Shown here: positions 14,601 through 27,300 of the stretch, in pieces
Numbering within the stretch: the stretch's first letter is position 1
Layout: each line of letters starts with the position of its first letter
Assembly: GCF_030269365.1 (NCBI RefSeq)
Contig: NZ_BSTF01000035.1
Coordinates: 1 to 34,286, forward strand
DNA from: Lentzea sp. NBRC 102530
GTDB taxonomy: Bacteria; Actinomycetota; Actinomycetes; Mycobacteriales; Pseudonocardiaceae
Direction: 5' to 3'
DNA: 34,286 bases
The notes under the pieces: generated by a model
The model's input: only the letters and a program-made list of their open reading frames with translations
What the model was told of the DNA's origin: nothing
Databases searched by the model: none
Made by a program: the position numbers and the translations under genes

Positions 14601-15330
14601 AAACGCAAGACTCGCAGCTCGGACTCCGGCTGGTCGAATGGCTGTCTCGACACCTCTTTCCCGTGTACCTCATATCCATGCCCGTGGGCGAGTGTGCAGA
14701 GCGGAGCCAGGGAGCGCGGGCAATTTCTCGCGTCTCCAATTTCGTATGTAGAGGCTGTTCAAAGTGGTCTTTCGGGTGTGTTCGGGCAATCTGAGGGGCC
14801 TTCTGTCCTGGGAGAGCGGGTTTGTGTTGCCGGATGGCGATCTGGTGGCTGTACTGCTCTGTGTTGTGCGTCGCGTTGGATGTGGTCTGAGGAGGGCTGG
14901 GACAGAGGCGGGACAGCTTTGCCTGAGTGTTGTGCAGAACACGTGTGGCGGTGATCATGCGCGGCGGCGCGAAAGCGTCGGGTCGTGATAGATCGTGCGC
15001 GTGGAAACCGGTGGCGGTCTTTCTTGAGAGACCTGATTCGGTAGAACGCTTGTGGACGCTGAAAAAGTAGGAAACATGCAGCGAGGAAGAGATCAGATGT
15101 TATTTTTCGTCGATTCCTTGGGGAATCGCGCCTGAACTCCTGGATTTTGACCGCAGGGCTACCTGTGGCGCTCGTTAGAATTGGTTCGTGACGTGGGTCG
15201 ATGGTCGTGGTGTTGACCCACTTCTCCGGCTGCGTGGGCCTTGTTGATCGCTCGTTGTCCATATGTCCTTGAGAAATCGTACGTGTCTTAACAAACCGAA
15301 GAGAAGCAACTGTTCGGCTTGGGAGTCCTC
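14601..15330. other. Non-coding upstream region of the giant gene; G+T-rich on the plus strand
   Basis: No gene is supportable in about 730 bp. 14761-14940 has about 69% G+T on the plus strand (my count, 125 of 180), unusual in this window. A 7-bp inverted pair GTGGGTC (15193-15199) / GACCCAC (15215-15221) could be an operator or weak hairpin. TTGACC (15147-15152) and TAGAAT (15176-15181) look like promoter hexamers, but their 23-base spacing is too long for a standard promoter. GGGAG (15321-15325) is the ribosome-binding site of the giant gene. Confidence 0.45.
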
Positions 15331-18300
15331 ATGGCAGTCAATGTTCCCCCCGAGCTCGACGGTTTGTTCTACCTTGTCGTAGGTCAGCCGTTTCCCCGCC
15401 TGGACGTAGCGGGAGCACGTGCGTTTGCGGCGCGGTTGCGCGACGTTGGGACGAGACTTGAGGATCTGCTCCAGGACGGCGACGCGGCCGGTGTGGCTGT
15501 GGGGGGAGCCCTGGGAGGTGCAGCCGGTGATGGTGTGCGGAGGTTCGTGGGGAAGCTGACCAAGCTCGGCCCGTCGATGGGCGCTGTGGCACGCCGCAAC
15601 GAGGAAGCGTTGCGAGAGCTGGCGCTGTCGGAGGAGAAGAATGGCTACGAGATGCTCCAAGAACTCGTGTTGTTCTTTCCGCAGATCATGTGGGCGTTGT
15701 GGAGTCCATGGGGGGCGCCTTGGTTGCCCGTACTGACTGCCGCATTGCGTGCGCGCTTGCTGCCGAGGTTGGCGAAAATGGAGTCGTTCGCGCTCGTGGC
15801 AGGCCGGGCAATGGTCAGTGAAGCCGCGAGTGAGGTGATGCAGAACGCCAACGCACAGGTGCTGCAATTCATCGAGCGCAATCGCACGTCGTGGGATTCA
15901 ATGGACTCGATCGTGAGCGCGGCCGCTGGTGGTGCGGCAGGCGGCATCATGACGGCGGGCATGAAGGCCGGCCAGCGATATCTGGGTAAGCACGCGGACA
16001 CGGTGACCTTCCACGGTGGGCTGGAGGGCGCGACCGAGGTCGTGGTCGACGCTGGTGCGACCGGCATTCTGGGTGGCGACTTCGACGGACTGGGAACCGC
16101 GTTCACCAGTGGCGCGTTCTCGGGCGGCGCGCAGAAGGCAGCCGATGACACAGGTCAAGTCATTGCCGGAAAGATGAACCAGCCCACCGGAGACAATACC
16201 CCTGTCGATCCCACCACCGCCACCGGATCTGGCTTCGCGAACCCTGCTCTGCGGAAACCAGGCGGTGCCGCGGCGGGCACGGAGGGGTCGCGCGTGGAGC
16301 GGTCAGGTGCCACGAAGTCGGGCAGCGAAGAGCCGAGGATCGAGAGCCCGGATGGAGAAGCGCGGGGTGGAGAAGCGCGGGGTGGAGAGACGCCGGGGAG
16401 CGACATGTCCATCGCACTACCGTTCACGTCATCTGGGAGCAAAACGTCAGTTCCGAACTCGTTGGCCACCACAGCACCGATCGATGACTCGTCCACGGAG
16501 CCCGAGACGCGGGACGCGATCACCACGCTGCCAGTCGTTCCGATCAGCACGCCGGCAACGCCGCGTGTGCCGCAAACCTGGGGTAACACGGAGTCCCCCG
16601 TCGTCTCCAGCGCTACGAGTCGGTCGATGCCGCAGCATGACGACGTAGCAACGATTTCGGGAGGCGCTCCCCCCGCCGATCAGCCGGCCCGGCCGATCGT
16701 CCCCAGTCCGGTGTCCAATCCTGTCAGCACTGTCGCCGAGCCAGAAGACACCACGTTCCGCGCAACGGCATCAAGTGTGCAAATCCCAGGTGAACCCCAG
16801 CAAGAACTGCGCTTCGCGTCCAGTCCCACCGTCGACGAGGATGCTCCTGGAAACCTGAACCACCAGTTGCCTGAGACGAAGGTTCCTGGCCCGAGCGGGC
16901 CCCAGCAGCTCGGTGATGGCCCGGCCTTCTCAGGCTTGCGGGATGAGCACGCGCCTGGGGAGTCCGCGCCGATCGACCAGAACGCGCCGACCGCCAATCT
17001 CGTGAGTCCGCAGGAGTCGCCCGCCGCTGGGCAACCGGACGTGGAAACGGTCGGGTCGCCACTGCGGGCGGCTGATCTGCCGTCGCAGAACCCGATGACG
17101 CGCGATCTGCTGGGTAACAACACCGCTGCCGACGAACCCGTCGTGGTCGTGCCAGGCCAGCAGGGACCTGGTGGCGGCCTCTCCGGTACTCCGGCGACGC
17201 CGCAGGCCGGTACAGGCTTGCCGGGGCAGCCAGCCACGGTTGTCTCTCCTGGACTGGGGGCACAGCCGCCGAACTCGGCGGGGCAGCAGCCCTCGGGCGC
17301 GAGTCCGGCCGGCCAGTCGCAATCTGGCCGCGGCGAAACCGCTGGCGGCTCTGCGATGCAGCGATTGCCGGGTGTGCCGGCTCCGGGGTTCCCTGTTGTT
17401 CCGGTGTCACTGCGGCAGGGCCTGGATTCCGTATCCGCGCCTGCCGCGTTCGAGTCGGCGGCACAGCCTTCGCAACAGAAGGCCCCGCCCTACGCGGAAC
17501 AATCGGCGGACATCCACGGCGGCGTTCCGCTGCCGGACAGGTTGCCGTTGACGAGGGCTTCGGAACTGCCGTCCGAGTCGGCACTTGGGCACGTTCCCGC
17601 AGACGAAAACATGAGCGGTGGCATCGTTCCGAACTCAGGAGACCAACCCGTCGGACGTGGGTCCGACCTACCGGAGCTCGCGCTCGGCTCTGGCATCGTT
17701 CCGCACGGCTATTCACGAGAGCGCCTCGGCAATGCGCCGGCACACCAGCGTGGCCGTGCACATGAGAGACGGGAATCTGCCGGGGCGGCGGAGTCGAGCG
17801 TCATGCGCCCGGCCTTCGAGATCCGTCGTGCCGGGCACGGTAGCCACGGCGTCGTGGAGTTGACTGTCCGAATCAACTTCGAAGCTGCGTCGGGAGTTGA
17901 CGACACGACCCGCCATCGTGCAGTACGTGATGCACAGCGAGCCGTTGACGAACTGCGCAACAAGCTGAACGTCCGCCTTTCCACGGGCGAGCTGCTCCGT
18001 TTCCGGATCGTACCGGTCGAGGCAGGCGACCGCGCACATCACACCGTTGTGCTCGATCACCACCACAAGATCGACCAGAACCACTGGAGACCAGGCCAGG
18101 TCGGCTCGCGGACCGCCCGCGAGATCGACCACATGCTCGGCATTCTCAATGGAGATCCACTGGTAGACGTGGACGATGCCGGGGAGACTGCGGAGCGGAT
18201 GCTTCCGGTCGATCTCGCACAGGGGCGACTCTCACCGATGGCTCCGCCTGCCTCTGATGGTTTGACCGAGCCGAAGGCACAGAACCAGAACACTGACGAC

Positions 18301-21300
18301 GTCAGCGGGCACTCCGATGTCGTCAGCATCGACTTGTCGCAACCTGCGGCCGAATTGGTGCACGTCCGGGCTCACAGGCCGAGGAGCAGGGCGGCGTCAG
18401 GTGGCTTGAGTCTCAGCTCCGTCGTCCGGAACGACGCCCTGTACTGGGACCAGCTGTATTCGGCCGTGCCGCCGCAGGACACGCAACCCGCGTGCTTCTA
18501 CGTGTTCGTGTCCGCGACGGACGGCGGTTTCCTGGTCGAACACAGCCTGCTCGACGGAGCAGCACTCGCCGAGGTCGTGTTGAGCTCACCGCACTACCAG
18601 AAGTACGGCGCCGACCCTACCATTCCCCTGCGCGTGGTGGGCATTGATGCCGAAAACTCGGCGGAGTTCCACGAGCAGGTTGCAGAGTTCGCGACCGCGC
18701 TTCGCGGAGACGGTCCTTTCAGGACCGTCGAGGTGACGACCGGAGAGCTGCGGGTCGACGAGACCGGGCAGGTTGTTCCCCTTGGTGGTGACTACTTCGT
18801 GGTTTCGGAGTTCGCCCCGAGCGAGGTCTCCTGGACCTCGTTCGCAGGCGTCGATGGTCACGCGTTCGGCGCGGGCCTCGTCCTCGGCGAGGATCGCGCT
18901 ACGGCGTTCAAGCGGGCGCTGGGCACGTACGGTCCCGACAGGGTGATGAGCCTGATCGGCAGAAAGCGACAACAGGGAAGCGACACCAAGACAGTTGTGC
19001 GGGAATTGCCGCCCTGGGCACACGGGGTTCTCGGCGATCGCGTGCCACCAGTCGGATTCGTCCTGGTCATGCGCGACGGGAAGTACATCGTTCCGCTGGA
19101 AGGTGGTCGTCTGGCGGCCGTGTCCCCGCGGCGGATGGCGCGGTTGATCGTCGAATCGCCGATGTACCAGGAAGCCAGGAACCGGCCCGTTCGCGGGGAT
19201 CTGGTGCTGTTCGTCAGCGACGACGGGGCTGATCCTGCCGAGTCGGGCCAGGCGGGGGCCGAGTTGCGGGCGGCACTGCAGGAATGGGATGAGGATTCCT
19301 GGCACGGCTACGACTATGCGGGTGAGATCGAGTTCGACGAGCGTGGTCTGGTTGTGCCAGAGGGCGCCATGTTCGCGGAGAGCAGCCCGCTTCCCGCGCA
19401 GGAACTGGATCGAGTTCTGTCGGACTCCGTTTTCGGGTTCCCCGTTACGGACGAGGACCGGAAGTCGCTCCGTGAGCTCGTCGGCCAAGTGGAGCACGGT
19501 GCCGGGCAACAGCCGCCGACGGGGCCGGGGCAGAAGAAGCCGTTGCTGGTGGCGGTGCACTCTCTGGACGGCAAGGTCGTGCGCGTCAGGTCCTCGTCCG
19601 GTGTGACGCACGAGTTGGGGTGGCGTCAGTTCGGCCGGACATTGCTGTCGGATTCGGCTTTCCGCTTGGCATTGGAGAGACACCCGGACCGTCCCGTGCA
19701 ACTGCTGTTCGTAGGAGCAGGGAAAGGGACCAGTTCGTCACCGGCGGTGTCCGAGATGGTGGGGTCGCTGCACGAAGAGGGCTTTCTCAACGACGTGTAC
19801 GCCCCGGCCACGGCGTCAGGCTGGGAGTTGGTGTCAGGATCGCGTGCCGGCGATCTGAAGTGGGACGTGCTGCACAACCGTCTCGGCCGTCCGGTCGCGG
19901 TCTACGTCCGCAGCGATCGGGACGAAGAGCGGTACTCGCGGGCGAAGGAATGGGCGTGGAACGCCACCCCTGCCACGCTAAAGTCCTATGAGGACGGCCA
20001 TCGCGCGGAGGATTCGCCGTGGTCATCCACGGAGTTGCCGTTGTTTCTTCTCTTCGAGACCGGTGCTGAGGGAGTACGGGGACTGCGGCGAGGCCTCGGC
20101 GACGCGGCGAGCCCTGGCCAGGCGCAGGCGACGACCTTCACGCTCGAGCAGTTCACGAAGGCGATGAGGTCGGAGCCGGAAATCCGAAAGTTGTTGCCCA
20201 GGAGCGGTAATCGGTCTCTGGTACTGGTTCCGTCCGGCGATTCGGCTGTCGACGGCCGGACGTTCACGGACGTGTTCTCCCAGGGTGGCTACCGGCGTCG
20301 GGTACACCTGCTGACGAGCGGCGAGTTCACCCAGGACGGCAGGCTCACCGCTCACGAGGCCGAGATCCTGACCTTCGAGCCGCCGGTGTTGAAGCCAGAT
20401 GACGTCTTCTCGCGTGCCCTGGTTGACAGGGAACTCGGGAACGTCGGCCAGTTCTTTCCGCTCGACGACGGGGACATCGTGTCCATGTCAGGCGAAGCGC
20501 GCGCTTTCGCCCCGGTACGACAGATGTACTTCATGCGAGAAGTGTCGCCGGCGACGACGGACGAGCAGGGCGCGGTCGTGCCCGCGCGCTTCGCTCCCTT
20601 CCTCGCATCATGGGCGGTTGAGGACAAGGTTGCGTGGACGAACTCCGGACATGGCGGCGTGGATGGGTTCAAGTTCGGTACCAGGACCGACTCACCCTGG
20701 ATCATCGGCGACACCGTGACGCTGTCGGGCGAGCAAGCCGCGCGGATCATGTACGGCAGTTCGGTGTACACGCAGACTCGGCCTGATCCCGCTCGTCCCA
20801 ACGTGTTGGTCTTCTGCTCGGTGAACGAGGTCGCGGACGGCGCGTCCGAGAGTGAGGCGCGCAAGCTGGGACGGCAATGGCGCAAAGAGGTCAGTCCGGA
20901 GACTGTCACCTTTGCGAGCACGCAGGTCGTGTTGACGATGTCCGGCCAACTTCATGCCGTCAAGGCCGGCGGGGTCCTCGCCGATGTCGAGCGGTCCGCG
21001 CGGGACAGCGCAGGGCCGGTGCCGTTGTCGGATCTGGCCGCGGAGCAGATCGCCCCGGTCGAGATCGAGGGCACAGGAAGGAAACTGACGCCTTCGGACG
21101 CCGAACGAGTGCGTGAGATCGCCCGCAAGGTGGCCAGGGCAGCGGCCTGGCGTAGGAGAAACGGGGCAGGCCTGCCCGAGGTCGGCATCACCACCGAGCG
21201 AGCCGCCGCCGTCTTCCTGGACGAGTTGGCGGCGGAGTGGGCGCGGCTGGGACGGTTCGGGCGCGGCCTGCGGCCGGAGGACCTCGCCATCCGCGTCGGC

Positions 21301-24300
21301 GGGCCTGGCAGGCGACGACCGGCGACGATCAGCGTCGAACTGCCGAAGAACGTTCCCGGCGCACGAGAAGTGCGTGACGCCACCGGGTCGCTGGAGGAGA
21401 TCACCACCGCGCGGTTCGGCGCGCTCGAAGCCGCGTTCGCGAAGCTCGTGCACGACGAGTCCGCGGTGGTGTCCATGTCGGGCGAGCCGGCCGCGCCGCA
21501 CCGTCCTGACGTGGATCTTGACGGGGAACAGGCGCCAGACCACGAAGCCGGCGAGTGGTTCGCGCACAGCGGTGGCCAGGCCTCCGGGGACCCTTGGACC
21601 GGCGATGGCCAGTCCGGGAGCGGAGGCGCATCGCCGCTCGCCCATCAGCAGGCCGAGCAGCCTTTCGTCAACACCCATGAGCCCTTCGGCGACGAGGCGT
21701 CAGGTGCGCTCAGCCTCGACTACGGGTCCAAAAAGGACAGAGCCTTCTGGGAACAGGTGTACTCCGCGTCGCGGAGGCCCGGGTTCACCGCTGACGGCAT
21801 CCCCCCGCCCTTCTACCTGTTCGTGACGTGGTCCGGTGGCCTGGCCCAGGTCGGCGACCAGGCGATGGGCGGCGCCGAGCTGGCCGAGTTCGTGCGGAGG
21901 TCCCCGCACTACCAGAGGTATGCGGATGATCGTTCGGTGGTGCTTCGGATCGTCGGTGTTCAGGTCGGTGACAACGATCTTGCCCAGATCACGCGGACCG
22001 CCCGTGAGTTCGCGATCGCTGAGCGGGGTGGGCAGGACTCGTTCCGCCTTGTGCAGCTGGCTACTCGCTCGGTCAGCGTCGGTACAGACAACCGCGTCGT
22101 TGGTCTGGACGACTCCGCCTACTTGATTGTGTCGGCTGTCCAAGCCAACGATCTCCAATGGCGCTCATTCGTGGGAAGGGAGAACGAGCCACTCGGCCTC
22201 CTGTTTGGCCACGGTTCCGTCGCCGAGATGGCGGACAAGATTGGGGAGTTTCCATCTGATCTGGCCTTGAGGTGGACTTACGAACGCTCTCTTGTGGGCA
22301 AGAGCCGTGACTACGTCCTTCCGGCTTGGGCGCCGGCGACGACCGGTGATCGCGTGCGTCCTGTACTGGTCATGCTGAGCCTGGAAGGTGGCCTGTTCGA
22401 GGTCCCGATTCCTGGTCAGCTCATCACGAGGGTGCGTCCGGCATTTCTCGTGAGGGCGATGGTCAGTTCCCCGGCTTTCAGGGCCTACCGGAAGCAGGCG
22501 GTCCGTCCGCAGTTGATCATCCTCGGCCATGACGTCTCGGCGGATACCGGACCAAGCTGGGAGGCGCTTCGCGAGCTTGTGCGCGAACTGAGGTCGCAGG
22601 ACGGACGGCCCTGGCAGACTCACCTGTTCGCGGGGGACTTCTCGTTCGGCCGCGAGGGCTTCGCTCTGCCGCACGGAAGCCAGTTCGAAGCAGGGCCGCC
22701 CCTGTCCACGGACTCGATCGAGCTGGTCACGTCGCCATCGCTGTTCGGGTTCCCACTGGGCGGCCAGGACCGGGCCAGTATGGTTACCTTCGGCATTTCG
22801 GCGGAGAACGGTGTGTTCGCGGGTGATGAACCGTGGAACTTGAACCAGCGCACGCGCCGCAAGAGGCCCATTTTCGTGGTGGTGAACTCGCCGGACGGCG
22901 CCCATGCGCTGATCGAATCCCAGACCGGCCCGCGTTACGAGGTGGACGGCGCCGAGCTGGCGGTCATTCTGTGGAACAGTTCCGAGTTCTCCTCTGCGCT
23001 GGCGGGTGATCCGGATCGCCCGCTGGTCGTGGTCAGTCGCGACAACGGGGTGCTGAAGGACGTCGAGTCGCTGGGACGTCAGATTGCTGAAAGGCTGCGG
23101 CAGCGGGACATCGGTCACTTCGGAGACGTGTACGCGGCGTTCTCGGACTCGTCGAAGCTGGAGTACTTTCTTGTTTCCGATCTGCTGGGAACCGATCTGG
23201 AGATCGAGTTTCTTCCGGACGGTGATGGCGACCCCGCCGCTCTGTACCTCTCCAGCGGAGAGGACGGCGACAGCGGAGCGATCGCCGAGGTCAGGTCGTG
23301 GGCACAAGAGGCTACGAGCGCCTCTCTGTCCGACTATCAGGTCGAACTGCCTCACGGTGATCTGACGTCGGCTGGAAGAAGAAAGATATCCGGATGGTCC
23401 GCGGTGCGTCCGCCGATCTTCTTTTTTGTTTCGATGCGAGGGAAGGAGTTTGTTGTTCAGCGTAGGGACGGCGAAGTCCTCCGCCTGTCCGCGGGGGAAT
23501 TGTCGGGCGCTCTGACGTCGGTTCCTGCACTGCGCAAGGTCCTGCGTCGCCATCAGGGGCGGCCGATCGTGATCGCTTCGCTGAGTGGAGAGGTCGGCGG
23601 TGGTGACAGGCTCGCCGCCGAACTGACGCACTCAGGTTTTTCGCGGACTGTGTTTGAGGCCCGGCACGGGATCAAGCTCCTTGCGGGGGGACGGTTCACG
23701 GCGGCACTGCGAACCCTGGTGGCCCACCAGCCGCCTGCTCCGCGAGCGGATCAGGTCGACTGGTCACCCTTCTCCGGTGACCGGTACGGGCAGTGGGGAC
23801 ATACCCTCGATACCAGGAACTTTGACAAACTATCGACCATTATTCAGGCTCCGTATGATGCGCCAGTGCGTCGGCAGTACTACTTTAGGCGATTCAATGA
23901 CGCGGTTATCGACGACAATGACAGAGTCGTTATCAGAAGGGCCGTTCCCTATCTTTCTCCTCATGCGGTCAGCGATCTTCCGCCGTACTTGTGGATAGGT
24001 CACGGCTCTGAATCGGACTTCGCGCTGATCCTCAAGTCGAACAAGGCGATGGAGCGGGGTGACGTTGTCTTGTCCGGCGGCGATGGAGCGGCGCGCCTCC
24101 TTGTGGTGAGCGATGTCTATCGAATGACCAAAGCGGACCCCCGCGCGCCTGTTCTGTTCGCTTCCTGCTTGGTGGCAACCGGCGGGGATAAAAGTCCTGC
24201 AGCGGATTTCTCCCGGCAGTGGAGGCTCTTGCGCGGCGGAAAGCCGATCATCGCCGCGGCGGACGACATAGTCACTTCCGATTACTCATCCGCAAGATCT

Positions 24301-27300
24301 GTTCGGCGCGGGAGTGCCTACTTCGCCTTTGGAGACGGACAAAGGGACCCCGAGTGGGATGTGCCGCTGCTGGATCTCGCCGCGACCGAAATCGGCCCGG
24401 CCGAAATCGGGTTCGACTCGCGAGGTGAGCTGGGCATCGGGTGTGCCGAGGTACTGCGCATGGTCGGGCAGAAGTTGGCGCGGGCGGCGGCCTGGCGGGC
24501 ACTGAACGGCGCGGAGATGCCGACCGTGGTCATCAAGGGAACCGGGGTCGCGAAGCGATCTTCGTCATTCGAGGCCACGCACGCCGTGCTGGGCGCGGAG
24601 ATGATCGCGGAATGGGGGCGGCTGGGCAGACTGGCACGCGGGCTCACGATCGACGATGTCGTTTTCGACCTTGTCGACGTTCCCGCGTCGGCGAGCCGGG
24701 AGGAGTCGGGCGTCGTCATCACTGTCGACCTTCCGCCGCAGTCACTCGGCCAGGACGAGGTGACCGCGCTCATGTTCGGCCCCACCGACCACCCCAGCAG
24801 CAAGGAACTCGACGCCCTCGACAAGGCGTTCGCCAAGCTGGCCCCTTCCGCTGATGACGCGCCGCCTTCCGACGACATTGTGTCGGTCGAGGGGAAGGAA
24901 CCGCGCGCGAAGATCGTCGAACCACCGGTCGCGGTACACGATCCTTCGGAGTTCGCGTCGGGCGGGTTGAGTTTCGACGCTGGTGCCACTGACCTCGGCC
25001 ATGCGGAGCGGGTCGCACGCTACGCGGCGATGCCACCGGCGGCGGCGAGACCCTTCTACCTGTTCCTGACATCGAGCGCGGAGGGATTGTCCGTCAACGG
25101 CACGCGGGTGCTTCCGGCCGTGCTGCTGGAGATCGTGAAGAGATCGCCGCACTATCAGAAGTTCGGGTCGGCGGTGCCGGTCCGCCTAGTCGGTGTGAAT
25201 CCCGCTGACGCGGAGGTCCGGCGGTTCGCGAAGTTGTTGCGGGGCAGGAAGGGCGGGTTCCGCCTGATCGAGGCCGCCCCGGCAGGAAGCACGGTGTTTC
25301 AGCGGATCTCGGAGGTGCGACCGGAGGACGTCGCCTGGCTGCCGCTGTCCCACGCGGACGGCAGGGTTCTGGGAATGAGCTTCGACACCCAGACTCGCCA
25401 GGCAGATGGCACGGCGGCGAACCTGAGGCGCGCGAGCGACGAGAGCACGCGCGTCGTTCTGGAACGGAGTGTCGACGAGAACGGCAGCGAACACCTCCGC
25501 CCGAAGATCGCCCTGTGGGCGGACACGACGGACGGCGCGCGGCTGAGGCCGTTCGAGCTGTTGCTGGACGCCGACGGCGAGATGTACGTCGTTCCGCTGA
25601 TCTCGGGAGAGGTCATCCGGGTTTCCCCTGACGAGATGGCGAAACTGGCGTACAAGTCGCGCTGGTTCCGCACCGCGCACGGAGGGACCGCCCAGCCCGA
25701 CATCGTGCTGATCACCAACGATCTCGGCGCCGGTTCCACCGTCGAGCACCCTGGCAGTCGGAAGCTACAGGCGAGACTGCGCGAACTGGGCGGGCCGCGG
25801 CGGATCACCGCGTACTCGGGGCCTGCCGACCATGACGCGACGGTGCCCAGCCTCCGCGTGCCGGAGGGAGCCGAGTTCGAGCAGACCTTCTCGTCCAGCG
25901 CGGCCACGAATTTCTCGCTGAACGCGAACGCGGTGCGGAAGTCAGTCAGCCCGGTGACGGACACGTCTTCGGGTTCGGTCTTCGCATTCCCGGTAACGGG
26001 CGACGAACTGCCTGGACTGCGGTCCTTCATCTCAGCTGTGAGAAGCGGCACGTCCGAGTGGGACAGCAAGCCGCTGTTTGTGATAGTGGATTCTCCGGAC
26101 GGCAAGTACGTGCGGGTCGCCTTGTACGGTGGCAGGGTGCTGGAGCTCGGCGGCGCGGACTTCGGGCGGATGTTGTTGAACCACTCTGGGTTTTGGAATG
26201 AGTTGAATTCCGAGCCGGCGCGGCCGATCGTGGTGGTGACACCCCAAAGTGTGACAAACGCGAACTTCGGCGACGTTGCCTATGACCTCGCGACTGTCCT
26301 GCACGAGGAGGGTATCTACCGAGAAGTCTATGTCTCGACGAAGCCGTCGGCGTTCGACGAGTTCACCCTGGTGTCCGGTCTGCGGGACGGAGATCTGGAG
26401 GCCGAGGTGCTGTTCAACGCTTCAGGTTACCCGGTCTCGCTGTACTTCCGGTCCGAGAACGATGAGGCGGACTATGGCGCTGCCAGAACCTGGGCATTCA
26501 ATGCGACGGAGGAGAAACTAGAGACCTACCAGGTGGAATCGGCCGATGGCGCCAGAACCGGCCGCAGGTCTTCCTGGCAGGAGATGCCGCTGTTCCTGAT
26601 CGCCCGTTCCGGCAACGGGAGATATCGAGTCGAGCGTAGCGACGGCGTGATGGGGACGGTGACGCCGGAACAGTTCGCCCGTGTGGCGCGGGCACATCCG
26701 GCCATGCGCCAGATCCTCGGCACGAACAGCTTTGGACGGCCGATCGCGCTCGTCACGCCGAACGGTGAGGCGGCGGGCGGGCACCTGGTCCGTGACTCGT
26801 TGTTGCAGGGCGGGTTCCGGCGGCCGTTGAGCGTCGCGACAACCGGAGTGAGGTTCGAGCCCGACGGCACGATCACCGTGTCGCGGACCGCGTTCACGGA
26901 ACTTCCTGCGCTCGATCCCTCCGAACTGGCGGTCGAGAATGTCGTCACGAGGCCGCGAAGGACCTCGCTGTCGACTGTCGACGGGCAGTACTTCCCGAGC
27001 GGGCTGACCGACTCGTACCTGATGTCCCAGACAGCACGGAGTGGCTCCTCTCGAAGGGGCTACTACGTGCGCAAGGAACTCACCGCCGCAGCGAGGAAGA
27101 ACGGCACATCCGAGACGGAGTACGTCGCGTACCTCTCACCGCTCGCGGGAATCGACGGGCGTCCGTGGGTGATCGACGGACATGGCTCGTCCGAGGGCTT
27201 CACGGTCGGGCTGCGAACCGACCGGCCCTGGGAGATCGGCGACACCACCGTGATCGGCGGAGCGATCATGGCCAAGATGGTCACGGGGGGTTCCCTCTAT

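Noticed and set aside
15147..15181. Promoter TTGACC...TAGAAT before the giant gene
   Set aside because: The spacing of 23 bases is too long for a standard sigma-70-type promoter; kept only as a remark.
22204..22218. Extra G-H-G in unit 2 (residue 2294) as a further catalytic His
   Set aside because: No Cys lies 55 residues downstream, and the other units have no His at the equivalent place.
22165..23631. 488-codon open frame on the minus strand inside the giant gene
   Set aside because: Translation is Arg/His/Gln-rich without any motif; it is the antisense shadow of a GC-rich gene. The same holds for 28315-29640, 18586-19701, 20692-21678 and 27136-28248.
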